In this document: piece after piece, positions 46,166 to 55,122 of the stretch | How positions within the stretch are numbered: the first letter of the stretch is position 1 | Layout: every line of letters starts with the position of its first letter | Source: an uncultured Emticicia sp. | GTDB taxonomy: Bacteria > Bacteroidota > Bacteroidia > Cytophagales > Spirosomataceae | Direction: 5' to 3' | Length of the DNA: 64,000 nt | Assembly (NCBI RefSeq): GCF_937903345.1 | Contig: NZ_CALCZQ010000030.1 | Coordinates: forward strand, 248,001-312,000 | Notes under the pieces: generated by a model | Seen by the model: the letters and a program-made list of their open reading frames with translations, nothing else | Database searches by the model: none | Told to the model about the DNA's origin: nothing | Position numbers and translations under genes: made by a program

Positions 46166-46276
46166 GATTAGTTACTGGTGAACTGGTTACTGGGAAATTA
46201 ATTAGTGGGGCAATTTTACGGTAACTATTTTTTTAAACCAATAACCAATATATCAGCTCACCAATAAGTAATCAAC
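46166..46276. repeat. Imperfect palindrome of TTACTGGT-type words after the hydroxylase operon
   Basis: GATTAGTTACTGGTGAACTGG (46166-46186 and on to 46194) is loosely complementary to CCAATAACCAATATATCAGC...CACCAATAAGTAATCAAC (46238-46276). The right arm overlaps the last codon of the hydroxylase gene. Confidence 0.55.
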
Positions 46277-48437
46277 TCAAACGAAGTGGCAATGACCGCA
46301 ATGCTTTCCCCGTCAGATCTAAAACTGCACCAACAATCGCTGGGGCAATAGGAGAAAGTGGAGGCTCGCCGACACCGTAAGGAACATCGTCGCCTTCGAG
46401 TAAAAACGATAGAATTTCTGGAACGTCCGCAAGTGTCGCCAAAGGATACTGACTGAAATAGGCTTGTTCAATTTGGCCATCTTTTACAGTCAGTTCTTCG
46501 TAAAGCGTTGCACTGATTCCCATCATAACACAGCCTTCGATTTGTGCTTTTATACCTTCAGGATTAATAATTTGTCCCATATCCAGCACATTCGTTACTT
46601 TTTTGACTTTTATTTTTCCTTCAATTATTTCAACCTCAATAGCAGCGGCGGCGATACTTTTTCTGTCATTTCCAATTGCAATTCCACGACCGACCCCTTC
46701 GGCCTTTGGCGTTTTCCAGCCGCTTTTTTCGATGAGGGTTTCTAATACTTTTCTGCTACGTTCAATAATTTTATCCTCTTTATCGGTAAGCATATCAAGG
46801 CGAAAATCAATTGCATCTTTTCCCACTTTGTGTGCCAGTTCATTGATAAAACTTTCAATGGCAAAAGTATTTGGAAACATACCAACAGCCCGCCAAATAC
46901 TAATCGGAATTGGCACATCAGTATTCCAAACCGAAACTGATTTATTTGGAACATTGTACATTAGGCTTGCTCCATGCCCAGCCGAAAGAAAATCCGAACC
47001 AAGTAATTTCAGACCAATTTCTCCGACCATATTTCTCACATACATATCTGGGGTAGCTTGGTCGTGAGTGATGGCTTCAATCGTACCATCTTTTGTCATT
47101 TTTGCCTGCAAAACATGGTGGGTATTTGGGCGATAAACACCATTTTGAAATTCGTGCTGACGGCTATTATAAACTTTGATTGGCTTACCCACCAATTTTG
47201 AAATGATTGCTGCTTCTGCAGCCAAGCCTGGGGCTGCTTTTCGGCCAAAACCTCCACCGAGTAATGGGGTATACACATCAATTTTGTCTTTTTTTATGTC
47301 AATCGCTTTGGATACCAAGTCTCGAACTTGGCTTGGGCCTTGCGAACCTGTAATGATCAAAACTTTGTTGGCTTCAACATGAGCAATTGCTCCGTTTACC
47401 TCCATTTGGGCGTGAGTGGCCATTGGGGTACGGTATTCTTGTCGGAAAACTTCAGTTTTGTTATCCTCTATAATACTTTTTGCACTTCCTTTCTTTTGAA
47501 TATTTGCTTCTTTTCCATTGCCAACTGTAACGAGTTTGATTAAATCGGCTTGTTGAGTTTTGTTGGGTGTATTCCATTCAACTATCACTTTTTTAGAGGC
47601 AGAATCGGCGGCATAGAAGCTTTTGGCAACAACAGCCAGTAAATTTCCTTCACGAACAATCTTGACAACACCCGAAAACTTTGCTGCTTCCTTGCTATCG
47701 ACTGATTTAATGGTAGCGTCAAGGTAAGGTGACTTTACCAAAACCGCATACAGCATATCGGGCAATTCACTATCAAGTGTATATTTTGCTGTACCCATTA
47801 CCTTTGGTTTTAAATCTACTCGCTTAACCTCTTTTCCTATTATTTTAAAAGCTGATTTTGGTTTAAGTGTTGGTGTTTTTGGTTCGTCCCATTCTTTAGT
47901 TGAGGCGGCTATTTCACCATAAGTTGCTTTTTTTCCTCCAGATGAAAGTATTCCATTTTCAGTTTTTATAGTCGAAATAGCTACGTTCCATTGTTTGGCA
48001 GCTGCTGCTTTTAGCATTTCTCGCATGGTTGCTGCTACTTCTCTGACAGGCTCGTAAAGGCTTGATGTTGAGCTACTTCCACCTGTATTTACGTTATCAA
48101 TTAGGCCACTGCCAGTATTGGCGTGTTCGACTTTAATTTTATCCAGCGAAACTTCGAGTTCCTCGGCGGCCATCATTGCCAAGCCCGTCCAAACGCCTTG
48201 ACCCATTTCAATTTTTGGTGATTTAAGAAGAATTGTGTTGTCTGCTAATATTTCAAACCAAAAATCAGGCTTTAGCGAGCTGATTGAGGCAGGTAAATCC
48301 ATGCTTTCTACTTTTTGTGCCGTAAAACGACGCATTGGAGAGCAGCCCAAATAGCTTGCAACCACAGACCCGCCTAAAACGATTGCTCCTCTCTGTAAGA
48401 ATTTTCTTCGTGAAAAAGATTTTTTTTCTGTTGACAT
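46272..48437 (-). CDS. Molybdenum hydroxylase large subunit, isoquinoline 1-oxidoreductase beta type (copy 1)
   Basis: 721 residues with a twin-arginine signal (SFSRRKFLQRGAIVLGG), so the complex is exported folded. Molybdopterin-binding motifs: GQGVWTGLAMMAAEELEVSL, ITGSQGPSQVRD, LLGGGFGRKAAPGLAAE, TDVPIPISIWRAVG and GRGIAIGNDRKSIAAAAIEVE, ending GVGEPPLSPIAPAIVGA. It carries the Mo-pterin cytosine dinucleotide and oxidises aromatic heterocycles or aldehydes by hydroxylation with water-derived oxygen. It is 5 bp after the 2Fe-2S subunit gene. A second complete pair is encoded at 56.6-59.9 kb. Confidence 0.93.
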   Translation of the reverse strand: MSTEKKSFSRRKFLQRGAIVLGGSVVASYLGCSPMRRFTAQKVESMDLPASISSLKPDFWFEILADNTILLKSPKIEMGQGVWTGLAMMAAEELEVSLDKIKVEHANTGSGLIDNVNTGGSSSTSSLYEPVREVAATMREMLKAAAAKQWNVAISTIKTENGILSSGGKKATYGEIAASTKEWDEPKTPTLKPKSAFKIIGKEVKRVDLKPKVMGTAKYTLDSELPDMLYAVLVKSPYLDATIKSVDSKEAAKFSGVVKIVREGNLLAVVAKSFYAADSASKKVIVEWNTPNKTQQADLIKLVTVGNGKEANIQKKGSAKSIIEDNKTEVFRQEYRTPMATHAQMEVNGAIAHVEANKVLIITGSQGPSQVRDLVSKAIDIKKDKIDVYTPLLGGGFGRKAAPGLAAEAAIISKLVGKPIKVYNSRQHEFQNGVYRPNTHHVLQAKMTKDGTIEAITHDQATPDMYVRNMVGEIGLKLLGSDFLSAGHGASLMYNVPNKSVSVWNTDVPIPISIWRAVGMFPNTFAIESFINELAHKVGKDAIDFRLDMLTDKEDKIIERSRKVLETLIEKSGWKTPKAEGVGRGIAIGNDRKSIAAAAIEVEIIEGKIKVKKVTNVLDMGQIINPEGIKAQIEGCVMMGISATLYEELTVKDGQIEQAYFSQYPLATLADVPEILSFLLEGDDVPYGVGEPPLSPIAPAIVGAVLDLTGKALRSLPLRLS

Positions 48438-48442
48438 AGCTT

Positions 48443-48913
48443 TTAGTGGTTTTGGTTGTTGATTTCGGCTGCTCTTTTAATGGCCTTGATGATACGTGGA
48501 TGCGTTCCGCAACGGCAAATATTTGTAATGCCATTTTTAATATCATCGTCGGTAGGATTTGGGTTTTCTTTGATGAGCTTTGCTGCTGCCATCATAAATC
48601 CAGACTGACAATAACCACATTGTGGCACTTGCTCTTCCATCCAAGCTTGTTGAATCGGGTGTAAGTTGGCTTCGCTTTCTGAAAGACCTTCGAGGGTTAA
48701 AATGTTTTTTCCGGCAATGGTTTCGACTGGAACGGAACAAGAACGAACAGCTTCTCCATCAATATGCAGCGTGCAAGCTCCGCACATGGCCATTCCGCAT
48801 CCAAATTTGGTTGCTGTTAGTTTGAGTTCGTCTCTGACTACCCAAAGCAACGGCATAGCGGGGTCAACGTCGATGCTCGTTGGTTTACCGTTTAGTTTAA
48901 AGTCTATTTTCAT
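48443..48913 (-). CDS. Molybdenum hydroxylase 2Fe-2S subunit, isoquinoline 1-oxidoreductase alpha type (copy 1)
   Basis: 156 residues. All eight cysteines for the two [2Fe-2S] clusters are present: Cys39, 44, 47 and 59 (GCGMAMCGAC...RSC) in the plant-ferredoxin domain and Cys99, 102, 133 and 135 (PQCGYCQSG...ICRCG) in the C-terminal domain. It passes electrons from the Mo centre of the large subunit to an outside acceptor. Two-subunit enzymes of this kind lack the FAD subunit and probably pass electrons to a cytochrome. First gene of a two-gene operon. Confidence 0.94.
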   Translation of the reverse strand: MKIDFKLNGKPTSIDVDPAMPLLWVVRDELKLTATKFGCGMAMCGACTLHIDGEAVRSCSVPVETIAGKNILTLEGLSESEANLHPIQQAWMEEQVPQCGYCQSGFMMAAAKLIKENPNPTDDDIKNGITNICRCGTHPRIIKAIKRAAEINNQNH

Positions 48914-49280
48914 TTGTTTTTATGATGATTGGTTGATGTTATTGTAGCTAAACTTATCAATATGCTGTAAATTACTCAAAAATTCTCGTTAGATGCCCAT
49001 CAAAACCACTAGTATTTTTATTTGTTGATAATTTTTAAATTACTTAAACGTGTTTTTCAATTCAATTATTGATATGTACTAGTTGATGGCCGTGCCCACT
49101 AGAAGGTGTTTTTATTTTTCATTAAAATCTTTGATTTCGGGTTGAGTTGGGTCTGTTTTCTATCAGATAGTTTAATGAAATAGTTTTTTAGAAACGATTT
49201 TTATGTATTAAAAAGTTCGTCGTTTGTTTTTAGTTCTTCTTTTTGCAAATTTGCTAATGTTTTCACTTAGTCCAATACGA
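48914..49280. other. Intergenic region between the hydroxylase pair and the arginyl-transferase-like gene
   Basis: 367 bp with no gene seen. It contains an imperfect direct repeat, GATGCCCATC...CCACTAGTATTTTTATTT near 48992 and GATGGCCGTG...CCACTAG...TTTTTATTTTT near 49085. Promoters for both divergent genes must lie here; TTCTTTTTG at about 49236 is a weak -7-like element for the plus-strand gene. Confidence 0.5.
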
Positions 49281-50354
49281 ATGTTTGTCGAATTACATTA
49301 CCCGGAGTATATATCTGCACAAGAACTTGATGTTTACCTTGCCAATGGTTGGTTCAGAATGGGACAATCAATTTTTACTACAAATTTCCTGCGTTTTCAT
49401 AATAAATTTTATTCATCTATATGGCTCAGAATAGATTTGATAAATAGTAAAAAAAGCAAAACTCAACAAAAAATCGAAAAACTAAATACTAAATTTAGAG
49501 TTGAAATTCAGATAGCAAATCCAACCGAACAGCACGAAGAGTTATTTTGTAAATATCGAGAAAGTATGAAATTCGATGCTGCTCCATCAGTAAAAAGCTT
49601 ACTTTACGGGCAACAAGAAGAGCGTGCTTTACTCCGTATTTTTGATACTGTCGAGATAAATGTTTATGATGTAAACAAGTTAATTGCGGCAGGTTTTATG
49701 GATTTAGGCGAAAAAAGTGCCGCAGGAATTTCGTGTTTTTATGATGCTGATTATCGAAAATATAGTTTGGGAAAATATTTGATGTACCTAAAAATGGATT
49801 TCTGTCAGCAAAATGGTTTCCATTTTTTCTATCCAGGCTATTTTACCCCAACTTATCCGCTATTTGATTATAAGCTAGATTTGGCTAAACCAACGCTCCA
49901 ATACCTTGATTTGGTTACGGATGCTTGGATTCCATTTGAAAAGTTTGACTCGTCTCAAATTCCGATAGAATTGATTATTGGAAAACTAAGAACTTTGAGC
50001 GAAATATTGGACAGCCGAGGCGTAAAAAATGAGTTTAAATTCTACGATTTTTTCGATGCGGATCTGATGCACAACCTTAACGGCATGGGTTTACTTGATT
50101 TTCCAGTATTCTTGTCATGCTTCGAAATAGAAAAAGATTCTCGTTTGTTGCCGATGGTCGTTTATGATGTGCGAGACGAACAATTTCAATTGATTATCTG
50201 TACGACGGTTTATAAATCAATTTTTGAAGAAGCACCCGAAGAGCATTATAATGCTTATTTACTTCAAATTTTAAAGTTTTTATATATTGGAGAAGTAGTT
50301 GAAGAAATGGCCGATGTAATAGAAATGTATGGACGTGAGTTGGCGACAGTATGA
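49281..50354 (+). CDS. Arginyl-tRNA-protein transferase-like (ATE/Bpt family, GNAT fold)
   Basis: About 357 residues from the ATG at 49281; an ATG at 49257 and a TTG at 49224 are upstream alternatives. The sequence shows the ATE N-terminal pattern AQELDVYLANGWFRMGQSIF and the ATE C-terminal pattern ISCFYDADYRKYSLGKYLMY with FHFFYPGYFTPTYPLFDYK. ATE enzymes transfer arginine or leucine from tRNA to protein N-termini for N-degron degradation. The usual N-terminal CxxC cluster of classical ATE is not seen. Bacteroidota homologues of this length exist but none is characterised to my knowledge. Stand-alone gene upstream of an ABC-F gene. Confidence 0.75.
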   Translation: MFVELHYPEYISAQELDVYLANGWFRMGQSIFTTNFLRFHNKFYSSIWLRIDLINSKKSKTQQKIEKLNTKFRVEIQIANPTEQHEELFCKYRESMKFDAAPSVKSLLYGQQEERALLRIFDTVEINVYDVNKLIAAGFMDLGEKSAAGISCFYDADYRKYSLGKYLMYLKMDFCQQNGFHFFYPGYFTPTYPLFDYKLDLAKPTLQYLDLVTDAWIPFEKFDSSQIPIELIIGKLRTLSEILDSRGVKNEFKFYDFFDADLMHNLNGMGLLDFPVFLSCFEIEKDSRLLPMVVYDVRDEQFQLIICTTVYKSIFEEAPEEHYNAYLLQILKFLYIGEVVEEMADVIEMYGRELATV

Positions 50355-50378
50355 GCTTAATTGAGAATTATGAACATG

Positions 50379-50499
50379 GAATGAAGAATTAAGAATGTGG
50401 CATTTAGAATTAATTGCCTTTAAGATTATACGCAATTATTGTTTCTTTCAAAAACATTTGGCAAAATTTCATTAATTCTTCATTCTTAATTCTACATTC
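50379..50499. repeat. Near-perfect inverted repeat upstream of the ABC-F gene
   Basis: GAATGAAGAATTAAGAATG (50379-50397) is inverted as CATTCTTAATTCTACATTC (50481-50499) with one mismatch in 19 bp and an 83-bp spacer. Further word copies (TTAATTCTTCATT at about 50473) lie between. Confidence 0.75.
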
Positions 50500-50514
50500 T
50501 TCATTGCATAGCCC

Positions 50515-50522
50515 TATCTTTG
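50515..50522 (+). promoter_or_regulatory. Probable -7 box for the ABC-F gene
   Basis: TATCTTTG, an exact TAnnTTTG match, followed by CACC and 22 bp before the ATG. Confidence 0.6.
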
Positions 50523-50544
50523 CACCTTAATTTTAAAAAAGAGC

Positions 50545-52182
50545 ATGATTTCAGTCGATAATGTGGCAGTTGAGTTCAATGGTGGAACGCTGTTTAGCGA
50601 TATTACTTTTAATATCAACGAAAAAGATAAAATAGCCCTCATGGGGAAAAATGGAGCAGGAAAATCTACTTTGCTCAAAATCATTGCGGGTGTAGATAAG
50701 CCTACTCGTGGCAAAATTTCAGCTCCAAACGACGCCGTAATTGCCTATTTGCCTCAGCATTTACTTACCAAAGATGATAGTACTGTCTTTGAGGAAGCCT
50801 CAAAAGCATTTTCGGTGGTGTTGGATATGAAAAAAGAGATGGACGCACTCAACCATCAGCTCGAAACTCGTACCGATTACGAGTCGGATGCGTACATGAA
50901 TATCATTGAAAGAGTTTCAGAATTGAGTGAAAAATACTATTCTGTGGAAGAAGTAAACTACGATGCCGAAGTAGAAAAAACGCTTCTCGGTATGGGTTTT
51001 ACGAGAGCAGATTTTACACGTCCGACTTCTGAATTTAGTGGTGGATGGCGTATGCGTATTGAATTATGCAAGATTTTGCTTCAAAACCCTGACTTAATTT
51101 TACTCGATGAGCCGACCAATCACCTTGATATTGAATCAATTCAGTGGCTCGAAGATTTCTTGATGAATAATGCCAAAGCCGTAATCGTGATTTCGCACGA
51201 TAGGGCTTTTGTTGATACTATCACCAACCGCACGATTGAGGTGACGATGGGGCGTATTTACGATTATAAAGTAAATTATACGCAGTACCAACAACTCAGA
51301 AAAGAACGCCAAGAACAACAGCAAAAACAATATAACGACCAACAAAAAATGATTGCCGACACGCAAGAATTTATTGATAGGTTTAAAGGCACTTACTCGA
51401 AGACTTTGCAGGTGCAGTCGAGGGTGAAGATGCTTGAAAAGTTGGATATTGTGGAGGTTGATGAGATTGATAGTTCGGCTTTGAGTTTGAAATTTCCTCC
51501 AGCACCACGCTCAGGGAATTATCCTGTGATTGTAGAAAACGTGAGTAAAAGCTATGGCGACCATTTGGTTTTTAAAGATGCTTCATTGACCATTGAGCGT
51601 GGTGAAAAAATTGCTTTTGTAGGCCGTAACGGAGAAGGAAAGTCAACACTCGTAAAAGCAATTATGGCAGAAATTGAATTTGAAGGAGATTTGAAACTCG
51701 GTCATAATTCAATGATTGGCTATTTTGCTCAAAATCAAGCATCTCTTTTGGATGAAGATTTAACCGTTTTTCAGACCATTGATAATATTGCAGTAGGCGA
51801 CGTTCGTACCAAAATTAAAGATATTTTAGGGGCATTTATGTTTCGTGGCGAGCAAATAAATAAGAAAGTACGTGTACTTTCGGGCGGAGAAAAAACTCGT
51901 TTGGCGATGGTGAAATTGTTGCTCGAACCAGTAAATTTACTGATTCTCGATGAGCCAACCAACCATTTAGATTTGAAAACAAAAGATATTTTGAAAGATG
52001 CCCTTCGTGCTTTTGAAGGTACAATTATCTTGATTTCTCACGACCGTGATTTCTTGGAAGGACTTGCCACAAAAGTATTTGAGTTTGGCAATAAACGTGT
52101 AAAAGAACACTTTGAAGACATCACAGGCTTTTTACGCAATAAAAAGATGGAAAATTTACGAGAGATTGAACGTAAAAAGTAG
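50545..52182 (+). CDS. ABC-F family ATP-binding protein
   Basis: 545 residues with two ABC ATPase domains and no membrane segments. Domain 1: Walker A GKNGAGKST, signature SGGWRMRIELC, Walker B LILLDEPTNHLD. Linker around 230-310 is charged and coiled-coil (QEQQQKQYNDQQKMIADTQE), as in ABC-F. Domain 2: GRNGEGKST, SGGEKTRLAM and LLILDEPTNHLD. ABC-F proteins bind the ribosomal E-site to regulate translation or protect it from antibiotics; which member this is cannot be told from sequence alone. Stand-alone gene with a strong -7 box. Confidence 0.95.
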   Translation: MISVDNVAVEFNGGTLFSDITFNINEKDKIALMGKNGAGKSTLLKIIAGVDKPTRGKISAPNDAVIAYLPQHLLTKDDSTVFEEASKAFSVVLDMKKEMDALNHQLETRTDYESDAYMNIIERVSELSEKYYSVEEVNYDAEVEKTLLGMGFTRADFTRPTSEFSGGWRMRIELCKILLQNPDLILLDEPTNHLDIESIQWLEDFLMNNAKAVIVISHDRAFVDTITNRTIEVTMGRIYDYKVNYTQYQQLRKERQEQQQKQYNDQQKMIADTQEFIDRFKGTYSKTLQVQSRVKMLEKLDIVEVDEIDSSALSLKFPPAPRSGNYPVIVENVSKSYGDHLVFKDASLTIERGEKIAFVGRNGEGKSTLVKAIMAEIEFEGDLKLGHNSMIGYFAQNQASLLDEDLTVFQTIDNIAVGDVRTKIKDILGAFMFRGEQINKKVRVLSGGEKTRLAMVKLLLEPVNLLILDEPTNHLDLKTKDILKDALRAFEGTIILISHDRDFLEGLATKVFEFGNKRVKEHFEDITGFLRNKKMENLREIERKK

Positions 52183-52403
52183 AATGGGTTTTGTATGCTG
52201 TTATAGTTGTTTTATTGGTTGAGGGCTTGAAAACTTGACTGCGTTTAGCTATTTATTTATAAGTATTTAGGAAAAAAAAGGGGAATTTGGAACGCTATTA
52301 CCCTAAGGTCTGCTGCCCTTTTTTCGGAGTATCATTTTCTGTTGAGATTAAAAGTGAATAAAATTCTTTGAAAATATAAATTTGTCCGTTTAACAACCAT
52401 AAA

Positions 52404-52774
52404 ATGAGTATGCAAAATAATCAGGTAATAAAAAAATTAAGGTAAAAGTAGCTTATGATTTGGTAAAAAGAGAGTTAAAAAGTTTTGGATTAGATTTTGA
52501 AAAGACAAATTATAATGTTTTAAAACCCGAAAGCCAAAGTTCAACAATAATGACGATTGCCGACGATTATATTCATTATTCACATCCAAAAGCCTTAATA
52601 GTTCGTGAAATGTCAAGATTGCAATCGATTTATGACTCATTTATATTTCAAGTTGAATATGTTTCTTTATAAGAACCAAAATGGGAATAAAAAAAAACTC
52701 TTGAACAAGTATTTGATGCCACTCCTCCTTTATTTGAAATGTCAATAGATATGCTATTAATAAATGCCTTGTGA
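52404..52774 (+). pseudogene. Decayed gene of unknown function
   Basis: An ATG at 52404 begins MSMQNNQVIKKL and stops after 13 codons; a +1 shift within the A-run near 52431-52436 joins it to a frame reading KVKVAYDLVKRELKSFGLDF, which continues to TAA (52670), TAA (52688) and TGA (about 52772) in the same frame with sensible sequence between them (TLEQVFDATPPLFEMSIDML). The original product was about 120 residues and is not recognised. At least one frameshift and two stops show loss of function. Confidence 0.6.
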
Positions 52775-52790
52775 TTGAAAACCAGGAAAA

Positions 52791-53030
52791 TTAATGCTTT
52801 TTTTCAATTGCTTCCATTATATTGGTTTCAATATAAAGGTCTTCTACTGTAATATCCTCTTGCCAAGTGCCATCTATTTCATTATAAATGTCAAAGGTAT
52901 TATTTTCTGAATAATATTTGATTCGTTTAGAACTTTTAGCTAAACCACCCGATAGAACAATGTAAAATTCAGCAAAACCATCTATATTGCACAAGGTTTT
53001 CAGATGATTGATGGAAGTAACTATTTTCAT
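52791..53030 (-). CDS. Small hypothetical protein
   Basis: 79 residues starting MKIVTSINHLKTLCNIDGFA with an intact frame. The segment GFAEFYIVLSGGLAKSSKRI and the acidic C-terminus (EDITVEDLYIETNIMEAIEK) suggest a small alpha/beta protein; similar short proteins are frequent in Bacteroidota accessory regions, but I do not know a family name. It lies between two decayed genes on the opposite strand. Confidence 0.6.
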   Translation of the reverse strand: MKIVTSINHLKTLCNIDGFAEFYIVLSGGLAKSSKRIKYYSENNTFDIYNEIDGTWQEDITVEDLYIETNIMEAIEKKH

Positions 53031-53083
53031 TTATTTAATCGATTTTATTAAAAAATTGTATTATTCCAGGAATATATTAATAA

Positions 53084-53890
53084 ATGAAAAAAATACCAAA
53101 AAGAGAAGCCTTTTTTAAGTCTGTTTTGTAGGCATTGATTGAATTAGGAGGTTCTGAAACTAATGATGAAATTAATAATAAAGTTATTTCATTGATGAAT
53201 ATTCCTGAAATTATCTTGAACATAATGCATGGTGATACATTACAAACTGAATCGTTTTATCAGTTAGCTTTGGTTCGGACAATGTTGAAAAATCAAGCTT
53301 CGCTAGAAAATTCTCAATGAGGAGTTTGGTCTATCATCCATATGGATGATGTGAAATTTTTGCATATGCAGGAAGGTGATAAAACTCTTATTGATAGAAT
53401 AAATCAACAATTAGAGGACGAAGAAAGCTGGAAAGAAAAAATCATTTCAGTAATTTTAAATGAAGTAACCCCAAGTGGATTTGAAAGATTAATTCAAAGA
53501 TTTTTACGTGAAAAAGGCTTTGAACAAGTTGAAGTTACTGGGCATAATAATGATGGGGAAATTGATTTGCGAGGAATTGCAAAAATTAATGGAATTTTAA
53601 GTTTTCATATCATTATTCAATGTAAAAGATATGGGGGTAAAGTTTTTTCCAAAGAAATTAGAGATTTTAGAGGTACAATGGGTGGTAGAACTGATAAAGG
53701 CTTATTTATTACGACTAGAAATTTTACATACAACGCCTTGGCAGAAGCTACAAGAGATGCTGCACCAACAATTGATTTAATTGATGGGAATAAATTAGCT
53801 GAAAAATTAAAAGAGCTAAATTTAGGAGTAAAATTAGAAATTGTTGAAAAAGTAGCAGTTGATGAAGAATGGTTTGAGAGATTCGAGTAA
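53084..53890 (+). pseudogene. Mrr-type restriction endonuclease gene with two in-frame stop codons
   Basis: One frame reads from ATG 53084 to TAA 53888 with TAG at 53129-53131 and TGA at 53318-53320; otherwise it encodes a full Mrr-type protein of about 268 residues. The N-terminal winged-helix domain (Mrr_N) is seen in ALIELGGSETNDEINNKVIS and TMLKNQASLENSQ; the catalytic PD-(D/E)xK domain (Mrr_cat) in GEIDLRG and IIIQCKRYGG, with ERLIQRFLREKGFEQVEVTG before it. Mrr cuts methylated DNA. The 3' piece after the second stop (from ATG 53342) could still be made as a catalytic domain alone. Confidence 0.85.
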
Positions 53891-54245
53891 TATTATTTAT
53901 CGAACGAGTTTGCAGATGAATTGCTCAAAAAGTTGAATAAAATTGCCCAACGAGGACTTGTACCAGCAATGTTAAATGAAGTATAATGAAACTTTTTAGA
54001 TTGCTGCCGATTCAAAAATTGTCGATGGGAAAGAGTTTTTTCAGTACAAAAAAGTAGAGCATACTAAGTAACCGATAGTATCGCAATTTGATATTTTGCT
54101 TGAACAAGGAATTATCACACTAGACCATTTGATAAAAAGAAAATCATCTGGAAGTGTCGTAGAGAAAGGCCCAATTTTTAAGATAAAACCCAATTCGTTG
54201 GATTTGTTGTTTCCACCAAGTCAGTCATACAATTTGATACTTTAG
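53891..54245 (+). pseudogene. Remnant of an MvaI/BcnI-type restriction endonuclease
   Basis: Directly after the Mrr stop two pieces of frame carry sequence like the MvaI/BcnI endonuclease C-terminal part: AADSKIVDGKEFFQYKK and, after a TAA at 54069, QFDILLEQGIITLDHLIKR and EKGPIFKIKPNSLDLLFP (to about 54245). The pattern A-x-SKI-xx-K and the LL..GII..D spacing match MvaI-like enzymes. A piece at 53891-53986 (SNEFADELLKKLNKIAQRGL) may belong to the same gene in another frame. The N-terminal part is gone. Family assignment is by recognised pattern only. Confidence 0.5.
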
Positions 54246-54822
54246 GTCTGTCCAAATGGTTATAAGTTCGCACTTAGGGTTGCAGAACACGAGTACATAG
54301 GCACAACTAATTACATTCGATTTTCTAATATACAAATAAGACGCAAGTAATTATTTCAAGTTAATTTTATTTATTAAATAATCTACTTACTGTCAATAAT
54401 CATCTTGTCAACATAAAGGTAATAAGTTTATAGTCGTTTATTTAGCTGTTCGAAAATTTGCTAATTAATATTGTCCTATTACTTATTCAGCAATATAAAA
54501 TTTCTAGGGCAAAAAAAAGCGTTAAAGAGTTTATAATTTTCTGACGTTTAATTTTACAAGAAGTAGCGGATACTTCTATGTTTCACGAAATATAATCTCA
54601 GATGTTGTCAAATTAAATTTGATTAATTGTCTTTTAAGAATGGCAAATAAACAACCAATATTGAAGAAGTGGGGAAGGTTGAAAAGCGTCTACTCAAATT
54701 TTGCATAGAGCTAGAAACGCTCTAATACTTCCGTCAGTCCGCTCGGGCGGCCCCGACCATCAATAAATACAATGTCTATGGCTGCCACTTTTGTCCGCCA
54801 GCCAAGTGTCGATGAGCAAAAC
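54246..54822. other. Non-coding stretch in the decayed island (contains repeat copy A)
   Basis: No intact gene is seen. Besides repeat copy A it has a GC-rich patch with the string CGTCAGTCCGCTCGGGCGG near 54731-54750, unusual in this AT-rich DNA, and a short duplicated word GCCAAGTGTC (about 54801 and 54826). Confidence 0.5.
54392..54550. repeat. Direct repeat, diverged copy A of the hydroxylase terminator region
   Basis: This stretch matches 56451-56606 along its length, by eye at roughly three positions in four, including the exact 17-mer ATTAATATTGTCCTATT, the words TTTAGCT, TTCGAAAA and AGGGCAAAAAAA, and a decayed form of the terminator hairpin. It marks the left edge of the 54.4-56.6 kb segment. 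Confidence 0.75.
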
Positions 54823-55122
54823 TTAGCCAAGTGTCCATTTACTAGTAAGATGTCGCTGGATAGCTTTAACAAAGTCTACTACTACCTCTGCAATAGCTGC
54901 GATTTGTTCAAAAGTCTTGTTGACTTAGTTTAAAAGGTATTTAACAAAAGATTCTTTCCCTTTGTCAAGACCTCTTAAAAATAGAATGTCCCTTCCTTCC
55001 TCGATGTATGCTGCGATGCTTTCCATAGCTTTTTTAAATCTATTGTCCGCCCTTTGGCCTTGCCAATAAGGGTTTCGGTCATTACGAAGCTGGCGATTTT
55101 TAAACACAAAAGTCACTAACAA
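54823..55122 (-). pseudogene. C-terminal remnant of an Rpn/PD-(D/E)xK transposase-nuclease-like protein
   Basis: One minus-strand frame runs from ATG 55120-55122 to TAA 54823-54825 with a single in-frame TAA at 54925-54927. It reads NPYWQGQRADNRFKKAMES, then FLRGLDKGKESFVKYLLN, and after the stop TFEQIAAIAEVVVDFVKAIQ. The GLxKGKE charged linker followed by a helix-turn-helix-like IAEV..DFVKAIQ segment is typical of the C-terminus of Rpn-type recombination-promoting nucleases/transposase-related proteins. The catalytic N-terminus is missing. Weak assignment. Confidence 0.4.

Noticed and set aside
46603..47067. 154-residue plus-strand open frame inside the hydroxylase large subunit
   Set aside because: Antisense to well-supported coding sequence; composition typical of a shadow frame.
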